Position numbers and translations under genes: made by a program. A DNA stretch of 64,000 nt, taken from contig OZ231127.1 in assembly GCA_965153355.1 (NCBI GenBank), forward strand, positions 18,476,001 through 18,540,000. The letters run 5' to 3'. Below the pieces are notes generated by a model. The model saw only the letters and a list, made by a program, of their open reading frames with translations, was not told the origin of the DNA and did no database searches. Origin of the DNA: Flaccisagitta enflata. Taxonomy: Eukaryota > Chaetognatha > Sagittoidea > Aphragmophora. Numbering within the stretch: position 1 is the first letter of the stretch; each line of letters starts with the position of its first letter. Of this stretch, positions 33,003-44,916 are shown piece by piece.

Positions 33003-33999
33003 ATTCAGCGAACCGACTTTGTCGAAACGATCCTCCAACGAGCTCAAACGCGGTGGGAAAACGGAGCCGGATTTGGCTGGCGGCGTCAGCGTCGGCAGCG
33101 GCGTTGTCACTTCCGGCGCTGCTTCTTCCGGCGGCGGCATCGACTCTGCATCGAACAAAAATCAAAACAAACAAAAACAATCGCGAGAAACGAGAAGAGG
33201 CTCTTCCTCTTCCTCTTCATCGGGGAAGAGGAAACCGAGTTTCTTTTACGACTCGACGACGACGTCGACGACTTCCTCATCAGCGGCAGCTGCAGCAACT
33301 GCAGCAGCAGCAGCGCAGGAAGAAATGAACGTCGTCGAATACTTTCGCAACTTGGAGAGCCAAATCAATCCTTCGTCTAGCCTTAACCGGTTGATGTCGG
33401 CGCCTTTCGGCGGCGTTTCCGGCGGCAGTCGCGTCTCATCGCCGTCGGCGGCGGTTTCCACGTCGACTCTGTCACCGGAAGTCGCGGATCGGCTGCTGGC
33501 GGCGGCTGCGGCGGCCACTCGAGAAGACATTTCTCACATGCTCTCGTCGACGTCGGATCCGGTTCTCAACGAGCTCATCGGCGGCGGCGGCGGCGGTGGC
33601 AGCGCCTCCTCTTCCTCTTCCGCCTCCAACGGAATGACCTCGTCGAAATCGCCCAACGTCAATCGATACTCTTCGGCTTCTTCATCCAACTCGAAAATGC
33701 AGCAGCTGCACCGGCAACAGCAACAGCACAGTCAGCATCATCAACATCAACGTCATCATCACACGCGTCGTTCTTTGCTCTCATCCTCGGCATCATCGTC
33801 GTCGCCGTCGGCGGCAGTGGTGGCCGCGTCGGCGGCGGCGACTTCCACCGGCGGGTTAACGGCCGCGGAAGCGGAATTGGCCGAGGAAGTTGCCAGACTC
33901 GAGTTGGAAGCGATGAGAGAAACGGCCATCTTGGACTCGCCTCAAGACTCGGAAAGCTCAGAAGTATCCTCTGGTGGATCATTCTCCAATTACATGAAA
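33003..33999 (+). CDS. Internal coding exon, Ser/Ala/Gln-rich protein
   Basis: A strong acceptor (CCCTTCCACTTTCCACTTTC, AG at 33001-33002) opens the exon and ACATGAAA|GTGAGT closes it (GT at 34000). The start needs two bases from the previous exon, which the 13381-14243 exon supplies (AG+A = Arg); the end is phase 0. The 332 codons begin FSEPTLSKRSSNELKRGGKT. They contain an apparently non-repetitive stretch (EEMNVVEYFRNLESQINPSS, SLNRLMSAPFGG, EVADRLLAAAAAATREDISH, DPVLNELI). Gly and Ser runs and a Gln/His block follow, then a charged predicted helix (AEAELAEEVARLELEAMRET, AILDSPQDSESSE). SxSEPTLSKRSS-like and DSPQDSESS segments look like phosphorylation or docking sequence, which is inference. 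No known domain is recognised. (GA)n begins about 50 bp after the donor. Confidence 0.75.
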
Positions 34000-34046
34000 G
34001 TGAGTGTGAGAAAGAGCATGTGGTGGGAAATGGGAGAGAGAAAGAG

Positions 34047-34255
<209 letters not shown>

Positions 34256-34423
34256 GTCAGTCAGGCACACACATGCACGCACGCATGGACACACACGCAC
34301 AACTTACAGAGAGCATACCCATTAACCACCAGATTAAGATCACCAGAGACACAGACAGGCAAAAGGTGATCAACAGTCAGAAAGCCAACAAAAGGTGATC
34401 AACAGTCAGAAAGCCAACAAGGC

Positions 34424-34558
34424 CGGATACACGGCAAGACAGTAGCGGACAATTGGGCAGGGGCAGTAATGTAAAAACCGCTAGCGATGCAGGATTGTGA
34501 CGGACCTACCGACCGACCAACACGGCAAGGTGTCGTGTCGCTTGTTCGCGACTAAAAA
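34424..34558 (-). mobile_element. H-family element
   Basis: Right end AACAAGGCCGGATACACGGC, the block GGGCAGGGGCAGTAATGTAA, AAACCGCTAGCG, (ACCG)n, and left end GTCGCTTGTTCGCGACTAAAA. The loop differs from the type copy. Confidence 0.85.
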
Positions 34559-34900
34559 TGAGGACCTGAAGGTCATTTAACCATGCGTTAGACACGCGTC
34601 AAGACAGACCAATAAACAGACAAAAAAGCAGAGATTCGTAAAGAAAGTTAGACTGAAAATGAGAAAATGAATTAACAGGCTAAAGTCGAATTATCTACGC
34701 GTGCACGCGCGTGTCATTGTCATTTTGAATATCTTTTTTTTTCTCTGCGTTCGTTCACACCCATTGTCATTCGCGAAGACTATCGGATAAAGGGGACCAT
34801 TGTTGTTGAAGGCCACGTGCACGCGTGTTGTTATTGGTTCATTTGAGACTTGAGAGGACGAGCACAGTTGAGTGAGTTTGTTATTAAATCCATTCTCATA

Positions 34901-35664
34901 CACCATTTTTAAATCGAAATGGCAAATAGTAAACCTTTGTAGCTCCAAAACTACTAGCCCAAAGGCCTTCAGATTTTCAGTAAATGTTGGTAACAACTGA
35001 CCATTTTGTCATGTCCAAACTCAGATTTTAATACAGACTAGTTTGGGGTCAGTAAAACAAACAAAATATGCCTAATTTTCAGGGCTGAATCTTTTTTTCC
35101 TTGCTTTATTTGAGAAGACTTGTCTTTATCAATATACAGATGTCAAAAAAATTGAGCTAGAACTCCAGGGTTGGTCTCAAATGATAGAAAATTTTTTAGA
35201 GATTACACATTTACCTAAAGAATTGGAAAAAGTTGGATATAAATTGAGGTTATAATTGTTTTTTGGCAAACTTTGCTCAAATCCAGACTTTCAATCATTA
35301 GAGAATCATTCAAATCTTCATAAATACAATAAAATAATGAAATTTTCAAGCAGAATTTATATTCATGATTTGTAACTCTTCATTTAAGACCAACCCCAGG
35401 GTTCAAGCTTGCTTGATCAGGAAAAAAACATTAAAAGAAAAAAGATTCTTCCAAGTATAGCTAGGGCAAATTGATTTTTTTCCATAAAATTGATAGCATT
35501 TCAATGCTTTAATGACCCCCAGCCTATTCAGTTACAAAATCTGAGTTTTGGCATGACAAAATGGTCAGTTGTTACCAACATTTACTGAAAATTTGAAGGC
35601 TTTTGGGCTAACAGTTTTGGAGCTACAAAGGTTTACTATTTGCCATTTCGATTTAAAGACGGTG
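34901..35664. mobile_element. Foldback element with CACC..TTTAAATCG ends, TA target duplication
   Basis: CACCATTTTTAAATCGAAAT, GGCAAATAGTAAACC at the left and the complement at the right start arms that match over at least 150 bp, then more loosely to the centre near 35280. TA flanks both ends. Words GGTTGGTCTCAAATGATAG (35174) and CATTTAAGACCAACCCCAGG (35386) are the shared internal core of these foldbacks. Noncoding. Confidence 0.85.
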
Positions 35665-35855
35665 TAAAAGTTGCCTGTTTTTATCCGTGAGCGCATAGAA
35701 ATTGCTTCGCTGGAGAGCCATTGTTAAAGGCCATCGGAAGCCCACCAGGGAGAGTCCGCTGCTCCTTGGAGCACAGTTACTTTTTTCAGATGTGGGGAAG
35801 CAAGTTAGATTCGTACCGGATATACTGTTGCATGTTGTTCCATTAGTCATGTAGA

Positions 35856-35957
35856 AACAAGGCCAAGTAGGCCAATAAGGTGCGACGTGTGGATCGTCGA
35901 ACGAATGCGTTACAGACCGACCAACAGACCAACAGACCAACAGACGGACCTAAAAAT
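35856..35957 (-). mobile_element. H-family element (GGTGC subfamily)
   Basis: AAGGCCAAGTAGGCCAATAA, GGTGCGACGTGTGGATCG, (ACCG/ACCAACAG)n, then CGGACCTAAAAA. The left hairpin is deleted. The first 60 bp match the copy at 7285. Confidence 0.75.
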
Positions 35958-36541
35958 GGACTACAGAGTCGCAAAAGCGTTACATGGTCAGCGGTTCCTG
36001 ATGCTCCTATGTTAGTGTATGTAAGACGATGAAAGGGGTAGCAGCGCCAGAGGGGCCAATGACATATGATTCCACATTCCACAATTTTCTCCAGTTCCTG
36101 TTTTCCGTCTGTTTGAAAACCTGATTTCCTGACCAACGGGCCTGATTTGAGATCTGAGATACCAGATTTGGGGTCTTTAGGGCCTCATTTGAGGCCAGAG
36201 CTGAGAAGAGTGATTTTTGACTGGCTGATTTTGGGGGCTAAGATATCTGATTTTGGGTCTGGGAGATCTGATTCAGGGAATATGAGGCTGCTTTTTGACT
36301 GAAGAGGCCAGATTTGGGATCTGAGAGGCCTGATTACATCTGAATGGCTTGCATCAGGGTTTGAGGAATTCATTTCGGATCTGAGGCTTGATTTGAGATC
36401 TGAGAGGCCTAATTTGGGGTCTGAGAGGTACAATCTAGGGTCTGAAAGGCCTAATCTGAGGTCTGGTAGGCTTGATTTGAGCCCTGGAAGATCTGATTTT
36501 GGGTCTGAGAGGCTTGATTTTGAGTCTGAGGGGCCTGATTA

Positions 36542-36882
36542 GTAGGGTGACTGAAAGTATGGTTAAATCCGAATTTAGTGTTCCTCGCGGGAGAAATGGG
36601 TACATTTCCACCACAGATGATAACTCTAAAATCTGGTGATGATCAGATAAAATTTACTCATGACCGCCAATCAACCCCTTTTCCAATTGTAAAACATAGG
36701 GCTGGAATAAGACCAGAATTCTTCCTATGCTTTTTCTATGGGATATAATGGGAGTGGCGGTCATGAGTAAACTTTATCTTATCATCACCAGATTTTAGGG
36801 TTATCATCAGTGATGGAAATGGTCACATTTCTCCCGCGAGAAAGATGAAATTCGAATTTGGCCATACTTTTGGTCACCCTAC
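36542..36882. mobile_element. Long-arm hairpin element, GTAGGGTGAC ends
   Basis: GTAGGGTGACTGAAAGTATG and its complement open arms of about 135 bp that pair almost throughout (shared CGCGGGAGAAATG, AAAATCTGGTGATGAT, CTCATGACCGCCA). TGATTA flanks both sides (36536-36541, 36883-36888), a possible 6-bp duplication; GATT is the minimum if the ends are AGTAGGG. The superfamily is not clear. Confidence 0.88.
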
Positions 36883-36896
36883 TGATTAGAGGCCTA

Positions 36897-37494
36897 ACAC
36901 CTGTCTCACAATCATTGATAATACTTCATTGAGGAAAAAACCATAGAAGATACATGATTATACTCATGAGATTTGAACTGAAGTGAGCCAGAACATCATA
37001 TTAAAAGGTTTAATTGACGAGAAGTCAACACAACCTGTTTGGACCACTCCTCTAAAGGAGCAATTCAGAATCAGAATACTAAAATTTCATGAATTTTACC
37101 AGAAATTTCCAACATAAGGAATAAAATGAAATATCTCATATTGGCTAAAATATTCAACAGATTTAGATAAAATTTGAGTCATAAATACTATGAATCATGA
37201 TTGTTATCCACCTAAAATCTTGTGCAAATCGGACATGATCTTCATAGGTTTTTGCAATCTCAAAATTATCAATTTTTTTTGATTGGAAGAAAACTTCGTG
37301 GATGGAGGAGGGACGCTCACAGGACTTCTATAAGTTTGATTGTTTCGATTTTAACAAAAAGTCCAATAAGTATCATTTTCTGTATAAATAAATCATGTAA
37401 GATACTGTTTGGTGTACAGAAGTTTTTTCATGAGAGAAATATTGATTTCTTAACTCCTGATTACATCCAGTATCAATAATTGTGAGATAGGTGT
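36897..37494. mobile_element. Inverted-repeat element, ACACCTGTCTCACAAT ends, TA target duplication
   Basis: ACACCTGTCTCACAATCATT and the complement of CAATAATTGTGAGATAGGTGT pair over about 27 bp. TA flanks both ends (36895-36896, 37495-37496). It lies 14 bp from the previous nested element. The interior is AT-rich and noncoding. Confidence 0.8.
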
Positions 37495-37645
37495 TAAGAG
37501 GCCTAATTTTGGCTTAGATAAGCTTGATTTTAGATCTGGGGAGCCTGGTTTGAGGTTTAGGGGGGACAGACAGACAAAAACTGGAGAAAATTGCCCGATG
37601 TGAAATCATAGGTCATCGGCCCCTCCGGAGCCGCTGCCCAAAAAC

Positions 37646-38575
37646 AATATTCTTCTGGAATATTTCAAAGAAAGTGTCCCGATGGTGTATCTTTTTGTTT
37701 TAAGCCCTTACCAAGCAAACTCCTCAAAAACATAACTGAATGTCACCAAGTCACTGGAGATTATTAGATATTCATTCCCCAGTTGAGATTAGATATACAT
37801 GTCACATACTCTCATCTTACTGGCTTTTCTCATAAAAAAGGACAAGATGTCATTATCAGCAGCAATATAGATCGCTGGGTAAGTGAATCCGTAAACACAA
37901 AATGTGAACTTTCTTTGTCTGGCTTCTCACATCGACAACAACAACCAAATAAACGATGACATATTGATTGATTGCTTTGTCATTACACAAAGGAAAGCCG
38001 GTTGAGGGGGTTAAGCCCGGCGACAAAACAGAGATTGAGTAAATGACGATGTATGACGTTGATGAGGACGAAAACGACAAGAAGGGATAGACGACAAAAT
38101 CAAGCGGGGAAAAAAAACAAGGCCGGATACACGTAAGCATCATTCATGAGAAGATGTATGAGTATGAATATGGATTGACAGATGCAACGCCAGATCAACA
38201 CACGGACAAAAACCATCTCATAACGATGCGATAACGAAATGAAAAAAAAATGGAAAGCAGCGCAGTGGCTTTGCGTTGAAATTCTTTTATCATCATTTTT
38301 ATTTTCGCTTTTATGTTGGGATTAAAATTTATGACATCCGTTTCTCATTTCTCCTCCACTTTTCAATTTTGCGCGCACACGTCCTCCTGTCCTTGGAGTT
38401 TTTCTCAAGGAGAATCTAGAATGGGCGAGCTCGAGCTCGATGTGCGTGTGCATATATGCATATGTGTCTTAGAATGTGACTGGGTACCCGCTTGAGAGCT
38501 TTAATGAAATTCATCGATAACGATATAACTGCAAATATACGTCCGTGACAAGGTCTAGCAGATCAGGTAGATCAT
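37646..38575. other. Stretch without recognised gene
   Basis: An H right-end fragment (CAAGGCCGGATACACGTAAG) lies at 38118. The rest is mixed sequence. Short reverse frames near 37856-38143 have no supporting splice sites. Confidence 0.4.
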
Positions 38576-38738
38576 AACAAGGCCGGATACACGGCCATAC
38601 CAGTTGCGGACGGGTGGGCAGGGGCGGAAATGCCCGTTTTCACATTTTTCGACTCCAACGGACCGACGAACGGACGGAAGGACGGACGGACGGACGGACG
38701 AGGGCTCTTATAGAGTTGCGTGTCCGCAACTAAAAATA
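38576..38738 (-). mobile_element. H-family element (AGTTGCGGAC subfamily), complete
   Basis: Right end AACAAGGCCGGATACACGGC, CATACCAGTTGCGGACGGGT, GGGCAGGGGCGGAAATGCCC, (ACGG)n, CTCTTATAGAG, then left hairpin AGTTGCGTGTCCGCAACT-AAAA. Both hairpins are intact. Confidence 0.93.
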
Positions 38739-39014
38739 TTATTGAAATATTGGGATGACCGATGCACGGACGCACAATGGGATGTGCGTGTTCAGAGCGA
38801 GCGAGGAAGCTTACACCTGCATGTCTCTCTATCTACGCCATTGATTTACTAATTTTTCAACCAAAATGGATTCCTCCCTCATAGAATTGACAAAAAAAGA
38901 ACGTTTAGGCGAACCAAAGTGGCTTATTTCATAATTTTTGGGCCTCATATTGAAGTAGTCCGGCATAGACCGGCAATCAAAATTCTGGCAAAAAAAATGA
39001 CAAAAGTGCTGAAA

Positions 39015-39664
39015 GAGATATGAGGAAGAAGAAGGTGAGAAGGAAGGAGAAGAAAAAAATGTCAAAGAAGAAGATGAAGTAGATGAAGGAGGGGAAGAAG
39101 AATGCGACGAAGGTGGTGGAGAAGAAGGTGGGGAGAGGAGGAGGAGGAGGAAGAGGAGGAGAGGAGGAGGAGAGGGAGGAGGAGGAGGAGGAGGAATCAA
39201 GTGATTGAAGATTTAAAAGATTAGTTTCAGTTTTAATGTTTTATTACGTAGGGAAATAATGAGAACAGGAAGAAAACAAAAAGATTAAGAAGAAACAGAA
39301 GTAGAAGAAGAAGAAGAAAAAGAAGTAGAAGAAGAAGAAGAAGAAAAAAAAGAAGAAGAGGAAGAAGAAGAGGAAGATGAAGAAGAAGAAGAAGGCAGAG
39401 GAGAAAAAGGAGGCATTAGCACAAGGAATGTTGCAAAATTACTTTTATCATAATGACGCGAGGAAGAACAGAAGAAAAAGAGAAGAAGAAGAAAAAAGAA
39501 GAAGAAGAAGAAAGAAGAAAGGAGAATAGAAAGAAGAAGTGAAAAGAAGAAGGAAAAGAAGAGGTTGGAAGGAAAGAAAGAGAAAGAAGAAGAAAGGAAG
39601 AAGAAGAAATAGAGGAAGAAAGAAGAAGAAAGAAGAAAGAAAGGAAAAGAGGACAGAAAGAAGA

Positions 39665-39696
<32 letters not shown>

Positions 39697-40450
39697 AGAA
39701 GAAAAGAAGAAGAAGAAGAAGGACAAGAACGAGGAAAGGCAGTAGAATGAATCAAAATTCGAGTACTGATTAGGCAACCAGAAAGAAGGAAAAGAAGAAG
39801 AAGAAGAAGAAGAAGAAGAAGAAGAAGAAGAAGAAGAAGAAGAAGAAGAAAAAAAAAAAAAGAGGAAGAGGAAGGAGAAGAGGAAGATGAAGAAGAAGAA
39901 GAGGGCGGAGGAAAAAGAGGCGTGCTTGAGGAATGTTAAAAATTACTTTTATCATAATGACGCAAGAAGAACAGAATAAAAAGGAGAAGAAGGAAAAGAA
40001 GAGGAAGAGAAGAAGAAGAAGAAGAAGAAGAAGAAAGAAAGAGAAGAAAGAAGAAGAAAGAAGAAGACAAAGAAGAAGAAGAAGAAGAACAAGAAGGACA
40101 AGAACGAGGAAAGGAGTAGAATGGATGCACTGAGTACCGATTAGGCAACCAGAAAGAAGTAGAAGAAGAAAGAAGAAGAAGAAGAAAGAAGAAGAAGAAT
40201 AAGAAGAAGAAGAAGAAGAAGAATTAAAGATGTTGAAGAAGAAGAAGAAGAAAGAAAAAAGATGAAAAAAGGAGAAAGAAAAGTAAAAGAAATAGAAAAA
40301 GGAGAAGGAGAAGAAGAAGAAGGAAGATAAGATGAAGAAAGAAGAAGAAAGAAGAAGAGGAAGAAGAAGAAGAGGAAGAAGAAGAAGAAGATGAAGAAGA
40401 AGAAGATCAGCAAAAACAAGAATAAGAAGAGAAAGAAGAATCAAAGTTGG
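39015..40450. repeat. 1.4-kb (GAA)n-rich purine tract with internal duplication
   Basis: The plus strand is almost all purine, dominated by GAA and GGA. A non-repetitive island (ATTACTTTTATCATAATGACGC) occurs at 39437 and 39941, and TTAGGCAACCAGAAAGAAG at 39770 and 40141. The tract therefore contains a tandem duplication whose copies differ mainly in the length of the GAA runs. Long frames on both strands are artefacts. Confidence 0.93.
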
Positions 40451-40490
40451 TGTAAAGTTAAAAGATAAAAAGAAACTGAAGAATATCAAT

Positions 40491-41519
40491 CCTGTTCCAT
40501 TTCTAAATTCACTAAGATGAGAGAGAGATAGCTACATATAAATTAACTATGAGAGATAGAGATAGAAAGAAAGGAATTAAAGCTCTTTTTCACCCATCAT
40601 CAAAACAGGAGAATTAAGGTATGTTGGCCCTAGTTTGACCTATTCTCACTATGTTTTCCTTATCAATAACACAGTTAGTGACCTTCCTATGATAATTTCA
40701 GGCCCGGCGATCCCCAGCGTTTTTTTTCTGAAATTGATTTGTATACGCATGCAAATGAGATAGAAGGCCCCAAATTCAAGGTGGGGTGAGGACTATGCAA
40801 AATGAATAAATGGGTCAATTTTTGGTTTTAAACCTCAGTATAGACTCTAATTCAATAGATTGTGGTCAACTTTTGACTTGGAATGATCATTTGATAAAAA
40901 AATTTGACCCCTAAAATTTGCCTCTGTTTTTGGCGTTTTTTTCTATTTTCCTAATTATCATGATTTGGACGCTTTTTTAAGCACTCGTATGGGATTTTTT
41001 TTGCTGAAATGGACTGAGACATATGCTAAAATGTTTTTAGCAAGTGTTTCCTTCAGATTTAGGCCCGTTTTCAAAGAAAACAAAATTGTCATACCGCTGG
41101 CTATCACCAGCCACATTCCATTGTGGGACGGACGGACATGATCCTTTATAGGCGTACTTTAGCGCATGTGAAAATAAATAGACAGTACTGACCCGATGGA
41201 ACGAATTTGTTGCCATGTTATTACTTTACCGCCTCCGGAGAGAGATGAGGATACCAATACAGAAATTCCCCCGTTTGCTTTACTCCACATGATATACAAT
41301 TCATGTCAACGTCAGTCGTAGGAAAGCACTGAGAGACCACGAATCCACGATATAAGAAAATTCGTTTTTGCTTCTATACTTATTCAAATTTTGTGCTTGG
41401 CAAAAGGTCAAGTAAGAAAAGAAAATTGTCAAAAACAGCTATCAATTTCTTTTCGTCCAAGCTAGCTATCAATCGGTCTTTCGAGAGTTGGCGTTTTCTC
41501 ATTGGGAAATGGAAAACTA
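40491..41519. other. AT-rich stretch with a weak H remnant
   Basis: GGGACGGACGGACATGATCC, TTTATAGGCGTACTTTAGCGCATGT at 41113-41165 resembles an H left end with a decayed hairpin. The remainder shows no gene or repeat I can name. Confidence 0.4.
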
Positions 41520-42145
41520 TTAACTATGAAAGTTGGACAACATTACTACTCAACAATATGTAGAAAATAAGGGCAAGAGCCTTTGGAGCTCTTACTAGTG
41601 TTTAATCCGGACCGATCACAACTATCTGAAGAAATTTTCCCTCTTCAAAAATTATCACAAAACTGGTCAAAAGTTATGCAAAATTTAGAAAAGGGACACT
41701 GAATGAGATATACGCAAACCACAACAAAACTATTGATGAATATGGCAGGGCGAAAAAGACCATATCCATCTGGGCACCTCATACTCCGCATATACCAAAG
41801 ATGGCAAATCCCCAAATTCTTAAATTCAAAATTTCTGTAGCATTTTATTTCAATTGTTATAAATGACAAACCACTTGAGGATGAATTAATCACCGAAAGA
41901 TAAGCTAATTACCTGAGGCAATGTTGTGAAAAGCCATACCCTCAGAAATTAGAATCGATGATCAACCTTAACGGACCGCTGGCATTCCATACCAAGGTAC
42001 TGAATGATATGGAAGTTGGACAACATTACCACTCAACAATATCTAAAATAAGAACAAGAGCCTTTAAATTACTGAAGAAATATTCTGTCTTCAGAAATAA
42101 TCACAAAACTGGTCAAAAGTTAGGCAACATTTAGAAATTGGAAAT
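41520..42145. repeat. Two direct copies of a 150-bp sequence
   Basis: GAAGTTGGACAACATTAC, CTCAACAATAT, CAAGAGCCTTT, CACAAAACTGGTCAAAAGTTA occur in the same order at 41528-41690 and 42011-42140. The second copy lacks some intervening bases. Noncoding. Confidence 0.75.
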
Positions 42146-42171
42146 TGATTTCTGTCTATACTATCTTGCTA

Positions 42172-42385
42172 ATAAGTACATCAACATCTGAAAAGAGGCA
42201 TCAACTTTAGAAGAGTACTGCTCCTAAATGAATAAAGCTATATTTACCAGATTGGTCGCATTTTAAAGAGTTCAAACAAATATTTAAAATGAGACCAATC
42301 TGGTAATTGTAGCTTTATTCGTTTAGGAGCAGTACTCTTCCAAAGTTGATGCTTCTTTTCAGATGTTGATATATTTACCAATAAA
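42172..42385. repeat. Near-perfect palindrome carrying the shared foldback core
   Basis: ACATCAACATCTGAAAAGAG, GAGTACTGCTCCTAAATGAA, TAAAGCTATATTTACCAGAT, TGGTC and their complement meet at about 42272. The words GACCAATCTGGTAATTGTAG and CTTTATTCGTTTAGGAGCAG are the same core found in the other foldbacks. Confidence 0.88.
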
Positions 42386-42819
42386 GGCGGCTCTCGCCGA
42401 CCGGAAAAAAGTCGTAGAGGTGGAATTTTCCCCTGGTTGATTTTTTCTTTTGATGTTTTTCATGCTTTGGATTCTTTTTGTGCTCATTTGCAATTAGATT
42501 GCCCAAAATTGGTGAGCCAAAAAAAAAAAAAAGTTTTTCAAAGAAAAATGATTTTGAAAGAAAATTTAAAAGAAGAAAGTCAGTTCTGCATTTATTCAAT
42601 TTTGTTATGAAGCAAAAATGTGTTAGCAGTGTTCTCTTAGTAAAAGAAATAAAGTTCTTCTTTCAAACTCCGTTTCTTCGCGCCAGCCCCACCAACGTGG
42701 AGGTCAGGTTGTTATATCCTCGATTACATGAGGGTGGCAGTAGCACGGGCCTAGAAAAATGATGTTTTTTTCTCCTATGCTGCTTGTCTAATATGTAACT
42801 GCCTCAGCGAATCAACCTA

Positions 42820-42931
42820 CTATCTTCACAATAGAAATCTTTACACATGTTTCAACTAAATATTTATATCCATTTTCATATCCAAAAATGAACTTTTTTT
42901 TAAAGTGTAAAGATTTTTATTGTGAAGATAG
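42820..42931. mobile_element. 112-bp MITE with CTATCTTCACAAT ends, TA target duplication
   Basis: CTATCTTCACAATAGAAATC and the complement pair over about 28 bp (one or two mismatches). TA flanks both ends. The first seven bases equal those of the elements at 3912 and 42161. Confidence 0.88.
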
Positions 42932-43562
42932 TATAGCCTAGGGAACACCTAGGGCCTCCGGACAAACAGATGAAACAGACAATTCAGACATGCAAACTGG
43001 CTGTCAGTAAAGGTTTTGGGTTAAATGTACTTCTGGTTTTTTTGTTTTTGTTTTTTTTTTTTTTCTTTTTTTTTTTCATTTGTTTCCTTTTTTTTTGGTT
43101 TTTCTTTTTTTGTTACTATCAAACTCACTCACACAAAAACACTTATTATAGTTAGTTTGTACTTTTTTTTTTTTTCATTTGTTTCATTTTTGATTCAGAA
43201 TGACTTAGAATGACTTAGAATGACTTAGAATGACTCAGCATACTCTTAAATGTCAATTTGCGTAACATCTTGCCTATTCTATATTGTTACACAGGTCCGC
43301 AAAATAGGATCAATGACAAATATCGTTTTTTGCGAAAATGCGAGAAAATTAAAAAAGATTCAAAAATTCATAACGCCAAAATTAATGATTGTAGAGACTT
43401 CTGGTTGGCGCCATTTGAAAGAGAAAAATTAGCTCTTTCTTAGCTGTGAATATCAAAAAATGCATACTCTCAGCCCAAAATTTACCTAACTTTCAAAAAT
43501 TGTCTAAAATCCAAAATGGAAAACTTTATTTCTCCCCTACGTTTCAAATTAGCAAGATAGTA

Positions 43563-44254
43563 CATAAGATTTGCAGAGTTGCATATGCAGACCACAAGAA
43601 AAAACTTGATAAATATGGCTTTTAACAGATGTGCTATGGCGCTATGGCTGCTTTAAGTGTGTTAGTGTGTACCCGCAGGCTGAACGAATCTTGTCTCTCA
43701 CTAATTTTCTCCGAGGTCTGTACTCATTCTGGTCCTGCCGGGCGAGACGCACATTGACAGTCTGACGTGACACTGCGGCGGTTTCATCGAACAGCGTTTC
43801 AACGTATAAGTCATCCTTGATATGTCATTTTTATGTAGAATATAAAAATCATAAAGATCATACCACAGATAATTGGATATTGAATGTTAACTATTAACTG
43901 GGATAAAACACGTGGGAGAAAGACACGTTTTTCATCGTCACCGTCACCGTTGACGCAGAAGGACAAACAGGCTGATCGATCAACCACGACATATGGTTTT
44001 TCACATGAACAAATCCGTCGCGTGCTTCGTGTCACCACAAAATTATATCAAATTTGATCTTAAATTAAATAACACACACTGTCACCGATAAACGGTCAGA
44101 CGGATTGGCCAATACATCCATCTCCCGAGTTGCGTATATGCGTCAAAAGAGGAAATCCACACATAGTACGGAGGGGATATACTATGTAGATTCTCCTTTC
44201 TGTTGTAAAACTACCCGGGCGCCATCAAAAGCACGTCAGATTTTTATCTTCACG
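43563..44254. other. Stretch without recognised gene
   Basis: Mixed sequence. A GC-richer island lies near 43725-43800 with no splice-bounded frame. Confidence 0.35.
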
Positions 44255-44335
44255 TTACCGACAGACGGACCTTCGGACGGACTTTCCTTCGGATACACCC
44301 TTTTATAGTAATGCGAGTACGCATCTGAAAATTGT
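44255..44335 (-). mobile_element. H-family left half (ATGCG subfamily)
   Basis: GACGGACCTTCGGACGGAC, CCCTTTTATAGTAATGCGAG, TACGCATCTGAAAA. Arms ATGCG/CGCAT are intact. A separate right-end fragment (ACAAGGCCAACACCTATAGG) lies at 44627. Confidence 0.65.
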
Positions 44336-44664
44336 TTATTTTTCTCGTCTTTTGTTGTGTACGATGGTTTGTGCAGTTGCAAGAGGTGAAAGAATGCGCG
44401 AATCGTTTCACACCCCCCCCCCGGCCCGGGTACCCAAATGATAATGAGTTGTTCGCTAATTATTAACTTGTGCAACTAACTTGGAATGTACTGCACCACC
44501 AAAAATACGCAGTGCGGTATCTCAGCTATGACCTTATGTCAATAGTTTTACTCTCGCATATGGTACGAAAGAGTTGGTAGTTCTGCGCGGAACGAACTCG
44601 AAAATCAGTACGTCCGCAAAGATAAAACAAGGCCAACACCTATAGGTCGCGTGCGGGACATAGA

Positions 44665-44865
44665 TAACTTAAGATGACTTAAATTTACTTTAAATGACTC
44701 AAGACGACCTGAAATGACTTAAAATGACTTAAAAAGCCTCAAAATGACTTAAATGTCCAAATTGACCTGATTGACTTAAGTGACTTTATAAAACTTAATA
44801 TGACTTAAAATGACTAATAATGACTTAGAATGTCTCAGAATGACTTATACTGACTTACAATGGCA
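44665..44865. repeat. Degenerate GACTTAAAAT decamer repeat
   Basis: Words GACTTAAAAT, GACTTAGAAT, GACCTGAAAT recur every 10 bp or so. A purer short run (GACTTAGAAT, four copies) is at 43200-43236. Confidence 0.85.
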
Positions 44866-44916
44866 TTTGGGAAGGAGCTGTGCACTTAAAAAGCTTGAAA
44901 ATGCTGAAAAAGTAAA

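Larger units (their letters stand above)
35966..37645 (+). mobile_element. G-family array element with two nested insertions
   Basis: It starts GAGTCGCAAAAGCGTTACAT, GGTCAGCGGTTCC. The first palindrome is degraded (GCGCCAGAGGGGCC). The array unit is about 19-21 bp (CTGATTTGAGGTCTGAGAGG variants), 36100-36540 and 37495-37565. The right end ATCATAGGTCATCGGCCCCT ends in CCGCTGCCCAAAAA. Two elements (36542-36882, 36897-37494) sit inside the array. Confidence 0.8.
42161..43560. mobile_element. Element with CTATCTTGCTAAT ends, TA target duplication
   Basis: CTATCTTGCTAAT at 42161 and ATTAGCAAGATAG at 43548 are inverted and flanked by TA. Inside are a near-perfect 215-bp hairpin (42172-42385) and a nested short element (42820-42931). 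The inverted repeat is only 13 bp, so the two ends may not belong to one insertion. Confidence 0.55.

Noticed and set aside
35653-36136. Overlapping reverse frames rich in Ser, Arg, Pro around 35650-36140 and similar ones at 26655-26858 and 58296-58767
   Set aside because: They run across H-element GTCC/ACGG repeats, which leave several frames open.
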